Of a DNA stretch of 64,000 nucleotides, positions 35,393 to 44,943 are shown one piece after another. Every line of letters starts with the position of its first letter. Positions within the stretch are counted from its first letter, which is position 1. The notes beneath the pieces were generated by a model. The model was not told the DNA's origin and ran no database searches. It worked only from the letters and a program-made list of their open reading frames with translations. The position numbers were made by a program, and so were the translations under genes. Source of the stretch: CAYMPH01 sp964392365 (GTDB lineage Bacteria; Spirochaetota; UBA4802; UBA5550); the NCBI GenBank assembly GCA_964392365.1, contig CAYMPH010000006.1, forward strand, positions 62,001 to 126,000. Direction: 5' to 3'.

Positions 35393-35881
35393 ATGATTAC
35401 AGTTGGAATAATAACAGTCAGTGACAGATCATCAAGAGGCGAAAGAGAGGACCTGTCCGGCCCTGAAATAAAAAAATGGGCAGAAGATAAAGGCTATTCG
35501 GTTTTAGAATTAATAATTGTCCCGGATGATATAGAAGAAATAAAAAAAAGCATTATTGAATTATCAGACAAAAAAATAAATATTATTTTAACAACCGGAG
35601 GTACAGGATTCGCACCAAGAGATGTTACTCCTGAAGCTACAAAAGCGGTAATTGATAAAGAAACTCCCGGCATACCTGAGGTAATGAGAGCTATGTCGCA
35701 TAAGATAACAAACAGGGCTATGCTTTCAAGAGCAGCTGCCGGAATAAGGGGAAACAGTTTAATTGTAAATCTTCCAGGCAGCCCGAAAGCCGTGAGAGAA
35801 AACCTCGGGTTTATTGAAGAAGCTCTGCCTCATGCAGTAGAGCTATTAATGAGTCAGGTGAGTGACTGCGGATCTTTATGA
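35393..35881 (+). CDS. mog: molybdopterin adenylyltransferase (MogA/MoaB family)
   Basis: 162 residues. Adenylates molybdopterin before molybdenum insertion in cofactor synthesis. Visible: VSDRSSRGEREDLSGPEIKKW, the family motif TTGGTGFAPRDVTPEATKAV (about residues 65-84), and NLPGSPKAVRENLGFIEEALPHAVELL. The GEREDLSGP start is like MogA. No other molybdenum-cofactor gene is nearby. Implies the host has a molybdoenzyme. Its stop overlaps the convergent phosphatase gene by 6 bases. Confidence 0.93.
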   Translation: MITVGIITVSDRSSRGEREDLSGPEIKKWAEDKGYSVLELIIVPDDIEEIKKSIIELSDKKINIILTTGGTGFAPRDVTPEATKAVIDKETPGIPEVMRAMSHKITNRAMLSRAAAGIRGNSLIVNLPGSPKAVRENLGFIEEALPHAVELLMSQVSDCGSL

Positions 35882-36532
35882 CAGATCGTTAATGCTAATA
35901 AGGGTTTTTTTGTTTTTATAAAATAGATTTACTAATTCGTTTTCAATGTAAGCAAACATCCCTTCTAAATATCCGGGCATTCCATCCTGCTCGTGCTGAA
36001 TGCCGAAAAAATATTCTTTTAACAGTACAATGTTCCAGTCGTGAGTTATGTTAACACAGTTTGTTTTGGCATTACTCAGTTGTTTTATTAGACCGGATAA
36101 TTGTTTTTTAGCAGATTGCTCAAGCGGGAGAACTATTTCTTCGGATACTTCTCCATTAAACCAGGAACGGATGAATTTTTCCTGGCCCTGCTTAGTTACC
36201 ATATCTGCAATTATTTTCCAGTCGCCTTTCAGATATGGCGCACCTAACATCAGGTCCATTCCGGCTAAATCGGCTTTTCCATTTTTACCGGTTATTCCAT
36301 TTATCATTGATTCTGCAGTCTCTCTGCAGCGGTCAACTGGGCTGTGATAAAAAGTATAAGGATTAAAGGGAGAAATTTTTTCACCAAGTTTTAAAGCATC
36401 TTTTTTACCATTTTCAGTCAGCAGTGCATCAAATGCCCGCTCCATTGTCTGGATCGGATCTCTTTCCGCGTGTCTTAGAATAAGGGCAATTTTTTTTCCT
36501 GCAGGAATGTCTTTTATTAGATCGATATTCAT
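35876..36532 (-). CDS. histidine phosphatase family protein
   Basis: 218 residues. The phosphate-binding RHAER motif (Arg20-His21) follows a short N-terminus, with SPVDRCRETAESM and a second catalytic His in NITHDWN (about 169). It lacks the 2,3-bisphosphoglycerate mutase insert, so is probably a phosphatase of unknown substrate. Cytoplasmic; no signal peptide. Converges on mog with a 6-base overlap. Confidence 0.85.
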   Translation of the reverse strand: MNIDLIKDIPAGKKIALILRHAERDPIQTMERAFDALLTENGKKDALKLGEKISPFNPYTFYHSPVDRCRETAESMINGITGKNGKADLAGMDLMLGAPYLKGDWKIIADMVTKQGQEKFIRSWFNGEVSEEIVLPLEQSAKKQLSGLIKQLSNAKTNCVNITHDWNIVLLKEYFFGIQHEQDGMPGYLEGMFAYIENELVNLFYKNKKTLISINDLS

Positions 36533-36689
36533 ATTTTATTCTTTTAATTAATTTGATTGCCAGAAAATTTAACCGGCTTTATATTCTATTTCTTTGAAAA
36601 AGAATTTTAATTCTTAACATCAGAAAAATTATTTATGATTTTGGTCAAGTGAATATTCGATTATTTATTTTCTGAATCAGGAGCTGCAG

Positions 36690-37622
36690 ATGAAAAAATT
36701 TTTAATAATAAGTTCTATTACTATAGGTGTTATAATAATTCTGCCTGGGATTATTGAATTTTATAAGCCTTTAACAGAAAAATTCCGGGTTGATAAGAAA
36801 GATTATAAAACTGTTAATATTGGAAATAATACAATGGCATACAGGGAGTTCGGAAAAGGTAAACCTGTAATTCTGATTCATGGATATATGAATTCTACAA
36901 TAGTATGGGAAAGAAATATTGATGTTCTTGTGAAAAGCGGATATCATGTATATGCTGTTGATCTGTTCGGACATGGTATGAGCGATAAGCCTTACGATTT
37001 TCCATATACAATCAGTTCCTATTCAAAACAGATACTTGATTTTATGGATAAAGCCGGTATTAAAAAAGCAGATTTTATCGGACATTCTATGGGCGGTGCG
37101 GTTTCAATTAAAACTGCATGCGATAAACCGGAAGCAGTTCAGAAACTTGTTTTAATTGGAAGTGCCGGAGGATATGTTTTGGGAAGAAGTTCATTTATTT
37201 TAAAACTTGCAAAGATACCATTCATTGGTGAATTTTTTTTACAGATAGCACCAAGAGATATTGTTCTTGCAGTGTCAAAATTTGTATCGCTCAGAAGTGA
37301 TCATAAATTTACCAATGAATATAAAGACAAGTATTATGAACCTTTTAAAAGCAAAGGATTTGTATATATGTCTTTGAAAATTGCAAGAACAGCAGACATT
37401 GATGAATGGAATCTTATTGAATGCATGAATAAAATTAAATCCAGTGCACTGATTATTCATGGAACATCGGATTATGTAATTATGAGTAAATCTGCAGAAA
37501 TTATTAAAAAAAGTATTAAGAATTCCTCTCTTGTTACTCTTGAAAAAGCGCCGCATAATTTAATGGAATCTGATTCAGAAATTGTTAATCTGGAAATTAT
37601 TAAATTTTTAACAGTAAAATAG
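36690..37622 (+). CDS. alpha/beta hydrolase with N-terminal anchor
   Basis: 310 residues. An N-terminal hydrophobic segment (about 4-22) suggests a membrane anchor or signal. The fold shows HGYMNSTIVW, nucleophile elbow FIGHSMGGAVS (Ser133), the acid in HGTSDYVI and the catalytic His in KAPHNLME. Typical of esterase/lipase-like AB hydrolase family 1. Ribosome site CAGGAGCTGCAG before the ATG. Substrate unknown. Confidence 0.88.
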   Translation: MKKFLIISSITIGVIIILPGIIEFYKPLTEKFRVDKKDYKTVNIGNNTMAYREFGKGKPVILIHGYMNSTIVWERNIDVLVKSGYHVYAVDLFGHGMSDKPYDFPYTISSYSKQILDFMDKAGIKKADFIGHSMGGAVSIKTACDKPEAVQKLVLIGSAGGYVLGRSSFILKLAKIPFIGEFFLQIAPRDIVLAVSKFVSLRSDHKFTNEYKDKYYEPFKSKGFVYMSLKIARTADIDEWNLIECMNKIKSSALIIHGTSDYVIMSKSAEIIKKSIKNSSLVTLEKAPHNLMESDSEIVNLEIIKFLTVK

Positions 37623-37719
37623 AGCTATTAGATTTAGAAATATATTATATGATAAAATGAGTTGTTTCAAATAATATAAATTCCGATAATTAATGAGCAG
37701 GGATATATAGTTCAAAAAA

Positions 37720-39180
37720 ATGAAAATATTTAAATTATTTTTTTTATTAATTATATTTAGCGTCGTTTTTATAAACGAATCTGGCTCATCTGCGTTTTTA
37801 TCTATTGATAAAATAGATACTGCATCAGAATTTCCATTAATAAAAACAAACATTAAAATCGAACACTTAAACAGATTTAAAAATAAAACTGTTAATGAAG
37901 AGAGTATTACTGTTTTTGAAGATGGCTATAAGGTTGATTTTTCCATATCTGAAATAAAAGACCAGATAAAGCATGTACTGATAATTTTTTCATTCAGGAA
38001 TGATAAAAAAATAAAAAATTTAGTCCCGGCAAAGGAAGCGGCAAAACTGCTTGTTGAAAATGCCGGTGAGCAGGATAAACTTGCTTTTTATTCAGCAGGC
38101 AAGTCTGCAAACTTCAGTTCTGATAAATCAATTATTTTAAGGAATTTTGATGCTGCTGATTACACAGATGAAAATTATCTGTTTAATACAATATATGAAT
38201 CTGCTGAATTATTAAAAAATATACAATCATTTGATAAAAAGCTGATAGTTATAACAGACGGACTTGATGACGGCAGCAGCATAGATGATGAAGATATAGT
38301 AAGATTCTGCAAAGATAACTCTATTCAGATTAATTTTCTTTTACCGGCATCAGCTTCGAATAAAAAGAAGTTAGATAGAATATCGAAACTCACTGCAGGC
38401 AATTCATTTGTTTATAAACTGAAGAAAATTCAGGATATTAATTTTAATCAGATAATGCTGTCTGATAAAGGAAAATATCTTATTAAGCATAGAAGCGTTC
38501 TTAAACAGGATGGGAATAAACATCAGCTTGAAATACGCATTAGAAACGGTGAATTAAGCGACAGAGAGCATCTGGAATTTTCTCTGAATAAAAAGGATGA
38601 AGAATTCACTTTTTTTAATAAGGGCGGTCTTCTTATGGCTGCTATAGTTCTTGTTATGATTGGAGTTCTCGCATTTATTGTATTTTATTTTATTAAAAGA
38701 GAAAACCGGGCTCTTCAGAAAATTTATAAAGCTGAATATAAAAAGTCGGCTCTTGAATCATTTTATGATAAATATCCTGAAAAAGATAAATACAGTAAAA
38801 TGATTGATCTTGAAGAATCTCAGAGACACCAGGAAACTGAAATTTTAAAAGAAAGTGATCCTGAATATTCTTATGCTGCAGCATGGCTTATTGAAAAAAG
38901 CGGACCTGAACCAGGTAAAAAATTTCCTTTGTTCTGGGATGAAATAATTATCGGCCGTTCAAGAGAGTGCAGTCTGGTTGTTGAAGACGATTCTGTTTCA
39001 CTTAATCACGCAAAAATACGCAAAGTAAAAGGATCTTATTATATATTTGATCTTGCTTCAGATAACGGAACATGTTTAAACGGCAAGAAGCTCCTTCGTC
39101 CAAAAGCTTTATTTGACTGGGATGAAATTAAAATTGGAAGAATAGAGTTTTTATTCAGAGGAAGCAATATTAAGATCTGA
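37720..39180 (+). CDS. VWA-like/FHA-domain membrane protein
   Basis: 486 residues: signal peptide, a VWA-like beta-alpha region (about 85-220; LIIFSFRND replaces the usual MIDAS DxSxS, while KLIVITDGLDD remains), one transmembrane helix (about 308-330), then a juxtamembrane linker and a C-terminal FHA domain (about 395-482) with IIIGRSRECSLVVED, SVSLNHAKIRK and DNGTCLNGKKL. FHA domains bind phosphothreonine peptides, so a Ser/Thr kinase partner elsewhere is implied. The extracytoplasmic sensor plus FHA layout suggests envelope-to-cytoplasm signalling. An HD-GYP regulator follows after 151 bases. Confidence 0.8.
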   Translation: MKIFKLFFLLIIFSVVFINESGSSAFLSIDKIDTASEFPLIKTNIKIEHLNRFKNKTVNEESITVFEDGYKVDFSISEIKDQIKHVLIIFSFRNDKKIKNLVPAKEAAKLLVENAGEQDKLAFYSAGKSANFSSDKSIILRNFDAADYTDENYLFNTIYESAELLKNIQSFDKKLIVITDGLDDGSSIDDEDIVRFCKDNSIQINFLLPASASNKKKLDRISKLTAGNSFVYKLKKIQDINFNQIMLSDKGKYLIKHRSVLKQDGNKHQLEIRIRNGELSDREHLEFSLNKKDEEFTFFNKGGLLMAAIVLVMIGVLAFIVFYFIKRENRALQKIYKAEYKKSALESFYDKYPEKDKYSKMIDLEESQRHQETEILKESDPEYSYAAAWLIEKSGPEPGKKFPLFWDEIIIGRSRECSLVVEDDSVSLNHAKIRKVKGSYYIFDLASDNGTCLNGKKLLRPKALFDWDEIKIGRIEFLFRGSNIKI

Positions 39181-39331
39181 TTAGAATTAATCGTATTCCC
39201 CGAATTATCAGCCTTTGTGCTTTTATCAAATTTATATCAATGCCTAAATTAATGATTGACGCTGATTTAATATATTATGCTTATAAAAGAAAATTAAGTA
39301 TAATAATATTATCTTAAAATGAGTTTAATAA

Positions 39332-40945
39332 ATGCCTGATGTAAATAAAAATAGACCATCCCGGATTTTGATTGTAGATGATGAACCTCTTATAAGAAAG
39401 ATCATAGTCAAATATCTCAGCGATAAAAATTATATAACAGAAACAGCAGCTGATGGAGCAGGAGCTCTTGAAAAGCTTGCAGCAGACGATTATGATCTTG
39501 TTCTGACTGACCTTCGAATGCCTAAAATGGGCGGAACTGAACTGCTTCAAACCATGTCTGAGAAATATCCGAAAATTCCAAAAATTATTTTAACAGGATA
39601 CGGGACTACTGAAGATATCATTCTTGCACTAAAAACCGGAGCATATGACTTTTTAACCAAGCCTATTACAGATTTTAAAATTCTTGAACATTCAATAGAA
39701 AGAGCTCTTGAAAGAAAAAGGCTGAGCGACGACAAAAACAGATTTTTTGCACAGCTGCAGCAGATTAATGAAATTATTTCCATGCTTAATATCGGAAAGA
39801 GTACTGAAGATATTTTTAATCTTCTGAATGTCTCCCTGAAAAAAATTATACCTTTTAACAGGCTTGCACTTGCAACAATTCAAAAAGACGAAGATGCGAT
39901 TTCCACAAAGCTGATTGCTTCCGACAGAGTTGTTCTGCTTGGAGCAGGAGAAACATCTAATATTTTTGATTCATCGTTAAAAAATATCATGCAGAATAAA
40001 GAAGCTTTGAATATTCCGAATCTTGAAGATTATCTTAAGATTCATCCAAATTCGAGATCAGCATCATTGTTGATTAAAGAAGGAATGGCGTCATCGCTGG
40101 TTATACCTCTTATAGTTAATAATAATTTAAGAGGATTCCTGATGTTTGCATCAGTTCAAAAAGAAGCTTTCACTGAAGAGCATTTAAATTTTCTTCAGTC
40201 TATTGTCGGTCAGATTTCTTTAAGCATTCAGCGCGGCGAACTTATGTATGAGATTGAGCAGCACACGAAAAATCTTGAAGGCCTTGTTGAGCTGCGTTCC
40301 AGACAGATATTAAAAACTCAGAAAACAACAGTTTTCGCTTTATCAAAACTAGCTGAAACAAGAGATCCTGAAACAGGGGATCACCTAGAAAGAATCAGAA
40401 ATTACAGTGTGCTGCTTGCTCAGATATTAAAATATTCAGGTCATACTGAAATTACGAATCAGTATCTGCGCGATTTATATGATTCATCAATTCTTCATGA
40501 TATTGGAAAAGTCGGCATTCCTGACGGGGTTCTCCTGAAAGACGGGTTCCTTACTAAAAGTGAATTTGATTTAATGAAGACACATACGACAATCGGATAT
40601 GAAGCTTTGAAATCGGCATCAAGGGATCTGGGAACCGATCTATTTCTGAATATGTCCATGGATGTGACTCTCTATCATCATGAGAGATGGGACGGCAAGG
40701 GTTATCCAAAGGGTTTGAAAGAGGATCAGATTCCATTGTCTGCGAGAATTGTTTCCATAGCAGATATTTATGATGCGTTAAATTCAAAGAGACCTTATAA
40801 AGAAGCTTTTACACATGAAAAGTCCATTGAAATCATGAAAGAGGAATTTTACAGATTTGAACCGGACTTGTTTAAAGTTTTTCTTGATAATGCTGAAGAA
40901 TTTGAAAAAATAAAAAAACGATACGCTGAGATAATGGAGATATAA
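39332..40945 (+). CDS. response regulator with GAF and HD-GYP domains
   Basis: 537 residues. Receiver domain (about 10-125): RILIVDDEPLIRK, LTDLRMPKMGG and TKPI. A GAF-like domain spans about 150-300, a short coiled coil follows, then an HD-GYP domain (about 335-530) with ETGDHLERIR, HDIGKVGIP, MKTHTTIGYE, YHHERWDGKGYPKGL and ARIVSIADIYDAL. HD-GYP enzymes hydrolyse cyclic di-GMP. All metal and GYP residues appear intact, so it is likely an active phosphodiesterase controlled by phosphorylation. The rhomboid gene overlaps its stop by one base. Confidence 0.93.
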   Translation: MPDVNKNRPSRILIVDDEPLIRKIIVKYLSDKNYITETAADGAGALEKLAADDYDLVLTDLRMPKMGGTELLQTMSEKYPKIPKIILTGYGTTEDIILALKTGAYDFLTKPITDFKILEHSIERALERKRLSDDKNRFFAQLQQINEIISMLNIGKSTEDIFNLLNVSLKKIIPFNRLALATIQKDEDAISTKLIASDRVVLLGAGETSNIFDSSLKNIMQNKEALNIPNLEDYLKIHPNSRSASLLIKEGMASSLVIPLIVNNNLRGFLMFASVQKEAFTEEHLNFLQSIVGQISLSIQRGELMYEIEQHTKNLEGLVELRSRQILKTQKTTVFALSKLAETRDPETGDHLERIRNYSVLLAQILKYSGHTEITNQYLRDLYDSSILHDIGKVGIPDGVLLKDGFLTKSEFDLMKTHTTIGYEALKSASRDLGTDLFLNMSMDVTLYHHERWDGKGYPKGLKEDQIPLSARIVSIADIYDALNSKRPYKEAFTHEKSIEIMKEEFYRFEPDLFKVFLDNAEEFEKIKKRYAEIMEI

Positions 40946-41805
40946 TGTACGGCCAGAGTGTACAGTTCAGATTCGGAGGCCCGCTGACTCCAATGGTCAA
41001 GCGATTGATGATAGCTAACGGTATCATTTTTTTAGGTCAGCAGATCATTGGTCTGATATCGCCCGGTTCAATTGAATTTTTTTTTGGATTAAGTCATGTA
41101 GGATTTATTCAGGAATTTAAGATCTGGCAGTTATTTACTTACATGTTTTTTCACGGTGGCTGGCTCCATATTATTTTTAATCTGCTCGCTCTTTGGATGT
41201 TTGGTGGTGAACTCGAACAGATATGGGGTGGTAATTTATTTCTTAAATTCTATATTTATACAGGACTCGGTGCAGGTGTTTTTATCTCTTTAATGAATTA
41301 TTATATTTTTGTAAACTATAATGCGAATCCTGTAACCATAGGCGCATCAGGTGCTTTATACGGGATTTTACTTGCATATGGCCTCACATGGCCTAACAGG
41401 GAAGTTCTACTATATTTTTTAATCCCTGTTAAAATAAAATATCTCGTAATAGTGTACGGGCTGATTGAATTTTTCGGTACACTATCCAGCGTTTCAGGCA
41501 AAGCAGGCGGCATAAGTCATATAGGTCATCTTGGCGGTCTTGTTTCCGGATTTATTTTTATTATATATAAGTCGAAATTTTCTTCTTCAAATAAGCAGGG
41601 TTTTTTCAGCAGATTTTTCAGGAAGATTAAAAATAGAAATAAAAAAAAGGTTATTGATAACAGGATTATTGCTAAAAAAATAATTGATGATTTACTGGAA
41701 AAAATTGCACGAAACGGAATGAGTTCACTATCCTCTGATGAAAAAAAGCAGCTTGATTGGGCACGTAAACACTACTATCCTGAAGGGAACGAAACTCTTC
41801 ACTGA
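40945..41805 (+). CDS. rhomboid-family intramembrane serine protease
   Basis: 286 residues with about six transmembrane helices. Catalytic Ser135 in GASGALYG and His195 in HIGHLGGL, plus the family segments FTYMFFHGGWLHIIFNLLALWMFGGELE and WGGNLFL. The C-terminal 60 residues are soluble, Lys-rich and charged (KNRNKKK ... DEKKQLDWARKHYYPEG). Cleaves substrates within the membrane, though its target is unknown. Translationally coupled to the HD-GYP gene (overlapping TAATG). Confidence 0.92.
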   Translation: MYGQSVQFRFGGPLTPMVKRLMIANGIIFLGQQIIGLISPGSIEFFFGLSHVGFIQEFKIWQLFTYMFFHGGWLHIIFNLLALWMFGGELEQIWGGNLFLKFYIYTGLGAGVFISLMNYYIFVNYNANPVTIGASGALYGILLAYGLTWPNREVLLYFLIPVKIKYLVIVYGLIEFFGTLSSVSGKAGGISHIGHLGGLVSGFIFIIYKSKFSSSNKQGFFSRFFRKIKNRNKKKVIDNRIIAKKIIDDLLEKIARNGMSSLSSDEKKQLDWARKHYYPEGNETLH

Positions 41806-41842
41806 TAATCAGGATATGAAATCTTTTAAATGATTTCTATTT

Positions 41843-41962
41843 TGTCATTCCAGCATAATCGGTAAAAAAGTGACAGGCTTGCACACACGATTAAATCATA
41901 TAAAAAAATCTATAGTATGGATTCACCCGAGGGTGCTGGCCATCGCCTTCGCTGGAATGACA
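41843..41962. repeat. dispersed palindromic repeat, copy A (variant)
   Basis: Perfect 12-bp terminal inverted repeat TGTCATTCCAGC (41843-41854) / GCTGGAATGACA (41951-41962) enclosing 96 bases, between convergent rhomboid and beta-CASP genes. The right end CCTTCGCTGGAATGACA is a variant of the arm in copies B and C, so it belongs to the same family, possibly as a nested or expanded copy. Confidence 0.75.
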
Positions 41963-41974
41963 GGAAGTGTGCCA

Positions 41975-43576
41975 TTATAATTCATCTATTAGTATAGCTA
42001 ACATCTCTCTTGCATCATTAATATCTTCTTCGAGCTTTTTCAGATCGCGTATTTTATTTTTTTCTTTTGCAAGTTTAAATTGTTCAAGAAAAGACTGTAC
42101 TGACCGCTGCAGTGAATCAATTTCAAGATCAATTGTCGTGAATGAGGTTGTATGACCGTATTCAGCAACTTCAGAACGCATTGTATTTACATCAACAATC
42201 TCACCCCAGCCTGGGACGTATGTAATAAAACCGAATTTCGTCTTAATTGCATCTGCAAGAGAATTCGCTGCTTCTTCTTCACCATGAACAACAAAAACTT
42301 TTAATTTCGGATTTTTAATATTGCTTAACCAGTCAAGCAGTCCGTTTTTATCAGCATGCGCAGAAAAACCTCCGAGAGTTACAATCCTGGCCTGTACTGA
42401 AACATCTTCGCCGAATATTTTGACCTGCTTGGCTCCATCAACAATTCTTCTGCCGAGAGTTCCTTCAGCCTGGTAACCAACAAAAATAACAGATGAATGA
42501 GGCATATATAAATTATTCATTAAATGATATTTAATCCTGCCTGCAGTACACATGCCGCTTGCTGATATAATTATTGAACCTTTTGCTTCATCGTTCAGTT
42601 TTTTTGATTCATCATTTGTTTTTACATATGTTAGAGTCGGGAATTCCAGGGGATTTTCCCCTTTCCTGAATAGCTCGAGGGTCTCCTTATTGAAACAGTC
42701 TGCATTGGATTTAAAAATTTCGGTAGCTCCAATTGCAAGAGGTGAATCAATATAAACCGGAATTTTTGGAAAATTCGGATCCTTGAACATTTCCCTCAGA
42801 TTATAAATAATTTCCTGTGTTCTTTCCACAGCAAATGAAGGAATGATTATATTTCCCTGCTGATCATGGGATTCAATCAGAACATTTTTAAATTCCTCAT
42901 AAGTATCTTCTTTATTTTTATGCAGTCTGTTTCCATAGGTTGATTCAATTAAGAGGATATCTGCATCTTCTATAATTTCCGGATTCCTTATTAGAGCCTG
43001 ATTTGGTGTGCCTAAATCTCCGGAGAAAACTATTTTTGTCTGCTTATCTGCCTCATCGATCCACATTTCCACAAAAGATGAACCGAGTATATGACCTGCA
43101 TCTCTGAATTGAATATGAATTCTCGGATGAATTTGAATCTTTTTGCCATATGAGACAGGCACGAAATTTTTAACTGCAGCTTCAGCATCATCTACAGTAT
43201 AAATTGGTTTTACTAGATCACGGCCGAGTCTTTTGTTTCTTCTATTCTGCCATTCAACATCCATTTCCTGTATGTGAGCGCTGTCCGGAAGCATTATTGA
43301 GCAAAGGTCGCAGGTGGCTTTTGTTGCATAGATATTTCCGTAAAAGCCTTCTTTCACTAGCTTAGGAATGAGTCCGCTATGGTCTATATGAGCATGTGTG
43401 AGGATCAGGGAGTCAATTTTTCCTGGAGCATATATTAAGCTTAAATGGTTTCTGTCTTTAAGATCACGTTTTCCCTGGAACATTCCGCAGTCTACCATTA
43501 TGGTGAAATCGTGGTCTTTAATTATGAAAGAAGAGCCTGTTACTGTTCTTGCTCCGCCGACAAATTCTATTTTCAT
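41975..43576 (-). CDS. metallo-beta-lactamase/beta-CASP RNA-specificity nuclease
   Basis: 533 residues. Zinc-binding motif LTHAHIDHSG (His61, His63, Asp65, His66) after FVGGARTVTGSSF and VDCGMFQG, with later RDAGHILGSSF and a beta-CASP insert region with PSFAVERTQEII, then the C-terminal GFSAHADKNGLL and VFVVHGEEEAANSLA. These are the features of the CPSF73/RNase J-like superfamily (YSH1-type bacterial homologues), so an RNA-processing nuclease. Cytoplasmic. Upstream lies an 18-bp inverted repeat in a 270-base gap. Confidence 0.92.
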   Translation of the reverse strand: MKIEFVGGARTVTGSSFIIKDHDFTIMVDCGMFQGKRDLKDRNHLSLIYAPGKIDSLILTHAHIDHSGLIPKLVKEGFYGNIYATKATCDLCSIMLPDSAHIQEMDVEWQNRRNKRLGRDLVKPIYTVDDAEAAVKNFVPVSYGKKIQIHPRIHIQFRDAGHILGSSFVEMWIDEADKQTKIVFSGDLGTPNQALIRNPEIIEDADILLIESTYGNRLHKNKEDTYEEFKNVLIESHDQQGNIIIPSFAVERTQEIIYNLREMFKDPNFPKIPVYIDSPLAIGATEIFKSNADCFNKETLELFRKGENPLEFPTLTYVKTNDESKKLNDEAKGSIIISASGMCTAGRIKYHLMNNLYMPHSSVIFVGYQAEGTLGRRIVDGAKQVKIFGEDVSVQARIVTLGGFSAHADKNGLLDWLSNIKNPKLKVFVVHGEEEAANSLADAIKTKFGFITYVPGWGEIVDVNTMRSEVAEYGHTTSFTTIDLEIDSLQRSVQSFLEQFKLAKEKNKIRDLKKLEEDINDAREMLAILIDEL

Positions 43577-43701
43577 ATACAGCTCCTATTGTGACTGGAT
43601 ATATTCTTTTGCTTACTCTTTTTTTAATAAAACTGGAAGTATGTCAATCTCTTTCTGATTGTGCAGGTTTTCAATAAAGGTTTTAATTATAAAAGATATG
43701 A

Positions 43702-43754
43702 TAAGAATAGAAGTATAAATATATTGACAAATTATTTTTATACTTCTATTCTTA
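43702..43754. promoter_or_regulatory. 18-bp perfect inverted repeat around a sigma-70-like promoter
   Basis: Arms 43702-43719 and 43737-43754 (TAAGAATAGAAGTATAAA and its complement) are perfectly complementary, 17 bases apart. Within and across it runs TTGACA (43724-43729) and TATTCT (43747-43752) with an ideal 17-base spacer on the plus strand; a weaker mirrored pair exists on the minus strand. It may be an operator dyad overlapping a promoter, or a structured RNA. No ORF of note lies directly downstream on plus. Confidence 0.5.
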
Positions 43755-43846
43755 ATGAAATAATATAATGCTGATAGCAGCCATTTACTTAATTTTATTC
43801 CTGAAAAGGAGAAATTGTGTGATAAATCTTTTTATGAAATTTTTAT

Positions 43847-44614
43847 CTATTCCCCGCTAACTTCCTCTATCACAAGATCATCGTTATAGATTGTACCCGA
43901 AGAAATAGAAGGGGCGCAGTATAATCCGAAATGCGCCTGCTGCAGGTAACCGTCACCGCCATTAACAAGAGCGTGAGAAACAAGCACTCCATCCTGCCAG
44001 ACCTTGCAATACCCATTACTTGTACTGAAATCAATATAAATTTTCAGCTGCACCCATTGGCTTTGCGGAAAAGTCAATGTATTTGTCTGAAAGATCCTGG
44101 TTTGTTCACCCTGATTAGGAACATGCATCAGGTGAACAAAGCCATCGTAACTAAGGTTCACACACACTGTTCTTGACCATGCATCAGAAGAGTCCGGTGT
44201 TAAAGTTGCAAAACTAAACCACTGATTTTCCGGGGAATGTGTCGTGAGAGGCATATTGAGCCACACCCAAAGAGTTATATAGCATGGTGTTCTGAATCCA
44301 CCTTCAGGTAGTTTATGCAGTTGTATTGTAGGGTAGCCACGATGGTTATTATTAACTGTTGTGCTGTCAGCATTTGCTCCGTAAACCCAGGCTTTATGTG
44401 AATACGTTCCAGTTACAGCTCTATCTGTTGAAAGATCATGGGATGATGTGCCCATATAATTCTGCGGGACTATATAAAATCCCGGATCAGTAAATTCACT
44501 TACAGTCTCAAAAGATGTCGAATATGTTCTAAGAGGCAATGGATTTATAGTATTGCAATTTGCAAGAAACACGCAGAACATTACCGATAAAGATAAAATT
44601 ATTTTTGTTTTCAT
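43847..44614 (-). CDS. lipoprotein with lectin/jelly-roll-like domain
   Basis: 255 residues. Lipoprotein signal with lipobox FLANC (Cys20). The mature part shows a beta-rich pattern (ITLWVWLNMPL, NQWFSFATLTP, VHLMHVPNQG, WVQLKIYIDFSTSNGYCKVWQDGVLVSHALVNGGDGYLQQAHFGLYC) like concanavalin A-like glucanase/lectin (LamG/polysaccharide lyase-type) folds. Enzymatic residues are not identifiable. The codons look slightly more GC-rich than the neighbours, which could reflect transfer. Secreted and probably surface-attached. Confidence 0.7.
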   Translation of the reverse strand: MKTKIILSLSVMFCVFLANCNTINPLPLRTYSTSFETVSEFTDPGFYIVPQNYMGTSSHDLSTDRAVTGTYSHKAWVYGANADSTTVNNNHRGYPTIQLHKLPEGGFRTPCYITLWVWLNMPLTTHSPENQWFSFATLTPDSSDAWSRTVCVNLSYDGFVHLMHVPNQGEQTRIFQTNTLTFPQSQWVQLKIYIDFSTSNGYCKVWQDGVLVSHALVNGGDGYLQQAHFGLYCAPSISSGTIYNDDLVIEEVSGE

Positions 44615-44943
44615 AACCCGTTTGTTCTCAGTTTAAAAGATCTGAAATGAATTTTATTCTGTTTATTGATTCCAGTTAATATACTTAATACTATAGATAA
44701 AAGTACATTATTTTCATGAGATTTTAGTAAAAAAGATTATATTAAAGATTCTGTTTTACAGGGAAAATAATTTATTTCATCAGCATATAAAAAAAATATT
44801 CGGATTTAATTTAAGTGGAGTTATCGGGATATAAAAATTACTGGCAGTTTAAATCGTTTTTTCATTAAAAAAATAAATGGAAGAGCAGTCTTGAGGTGCC
44901 TCTCTCAGAGTTGCTCTTCCATCTAAAAAAAATAAATTTCTAA
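44615..44943. other. intergenic region, only a terminator seen
   Basis: About 329 AT-rich bases between two minus-strand lipoprotein genes. The only clear structure is the terminator at 44877-44922; the remaining bases would hold the promoter of the jelly-roll lipoprotein gene. No ORF or RNA gene is visible. Confidence 0.5.
44877..44922 (-). terminator. terminator after clostripain gene
   Basis: ATGGAAGAGCA (44877-44887) pairs with TGCTCTTCCAT (44912-44922); the loop contains a second small stem (GAGG/CCTC). On the minus strand it is followed by an A/T segment with seven T residues. It lies 21 bases after the clostripain stop. Confidence 0.85.
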
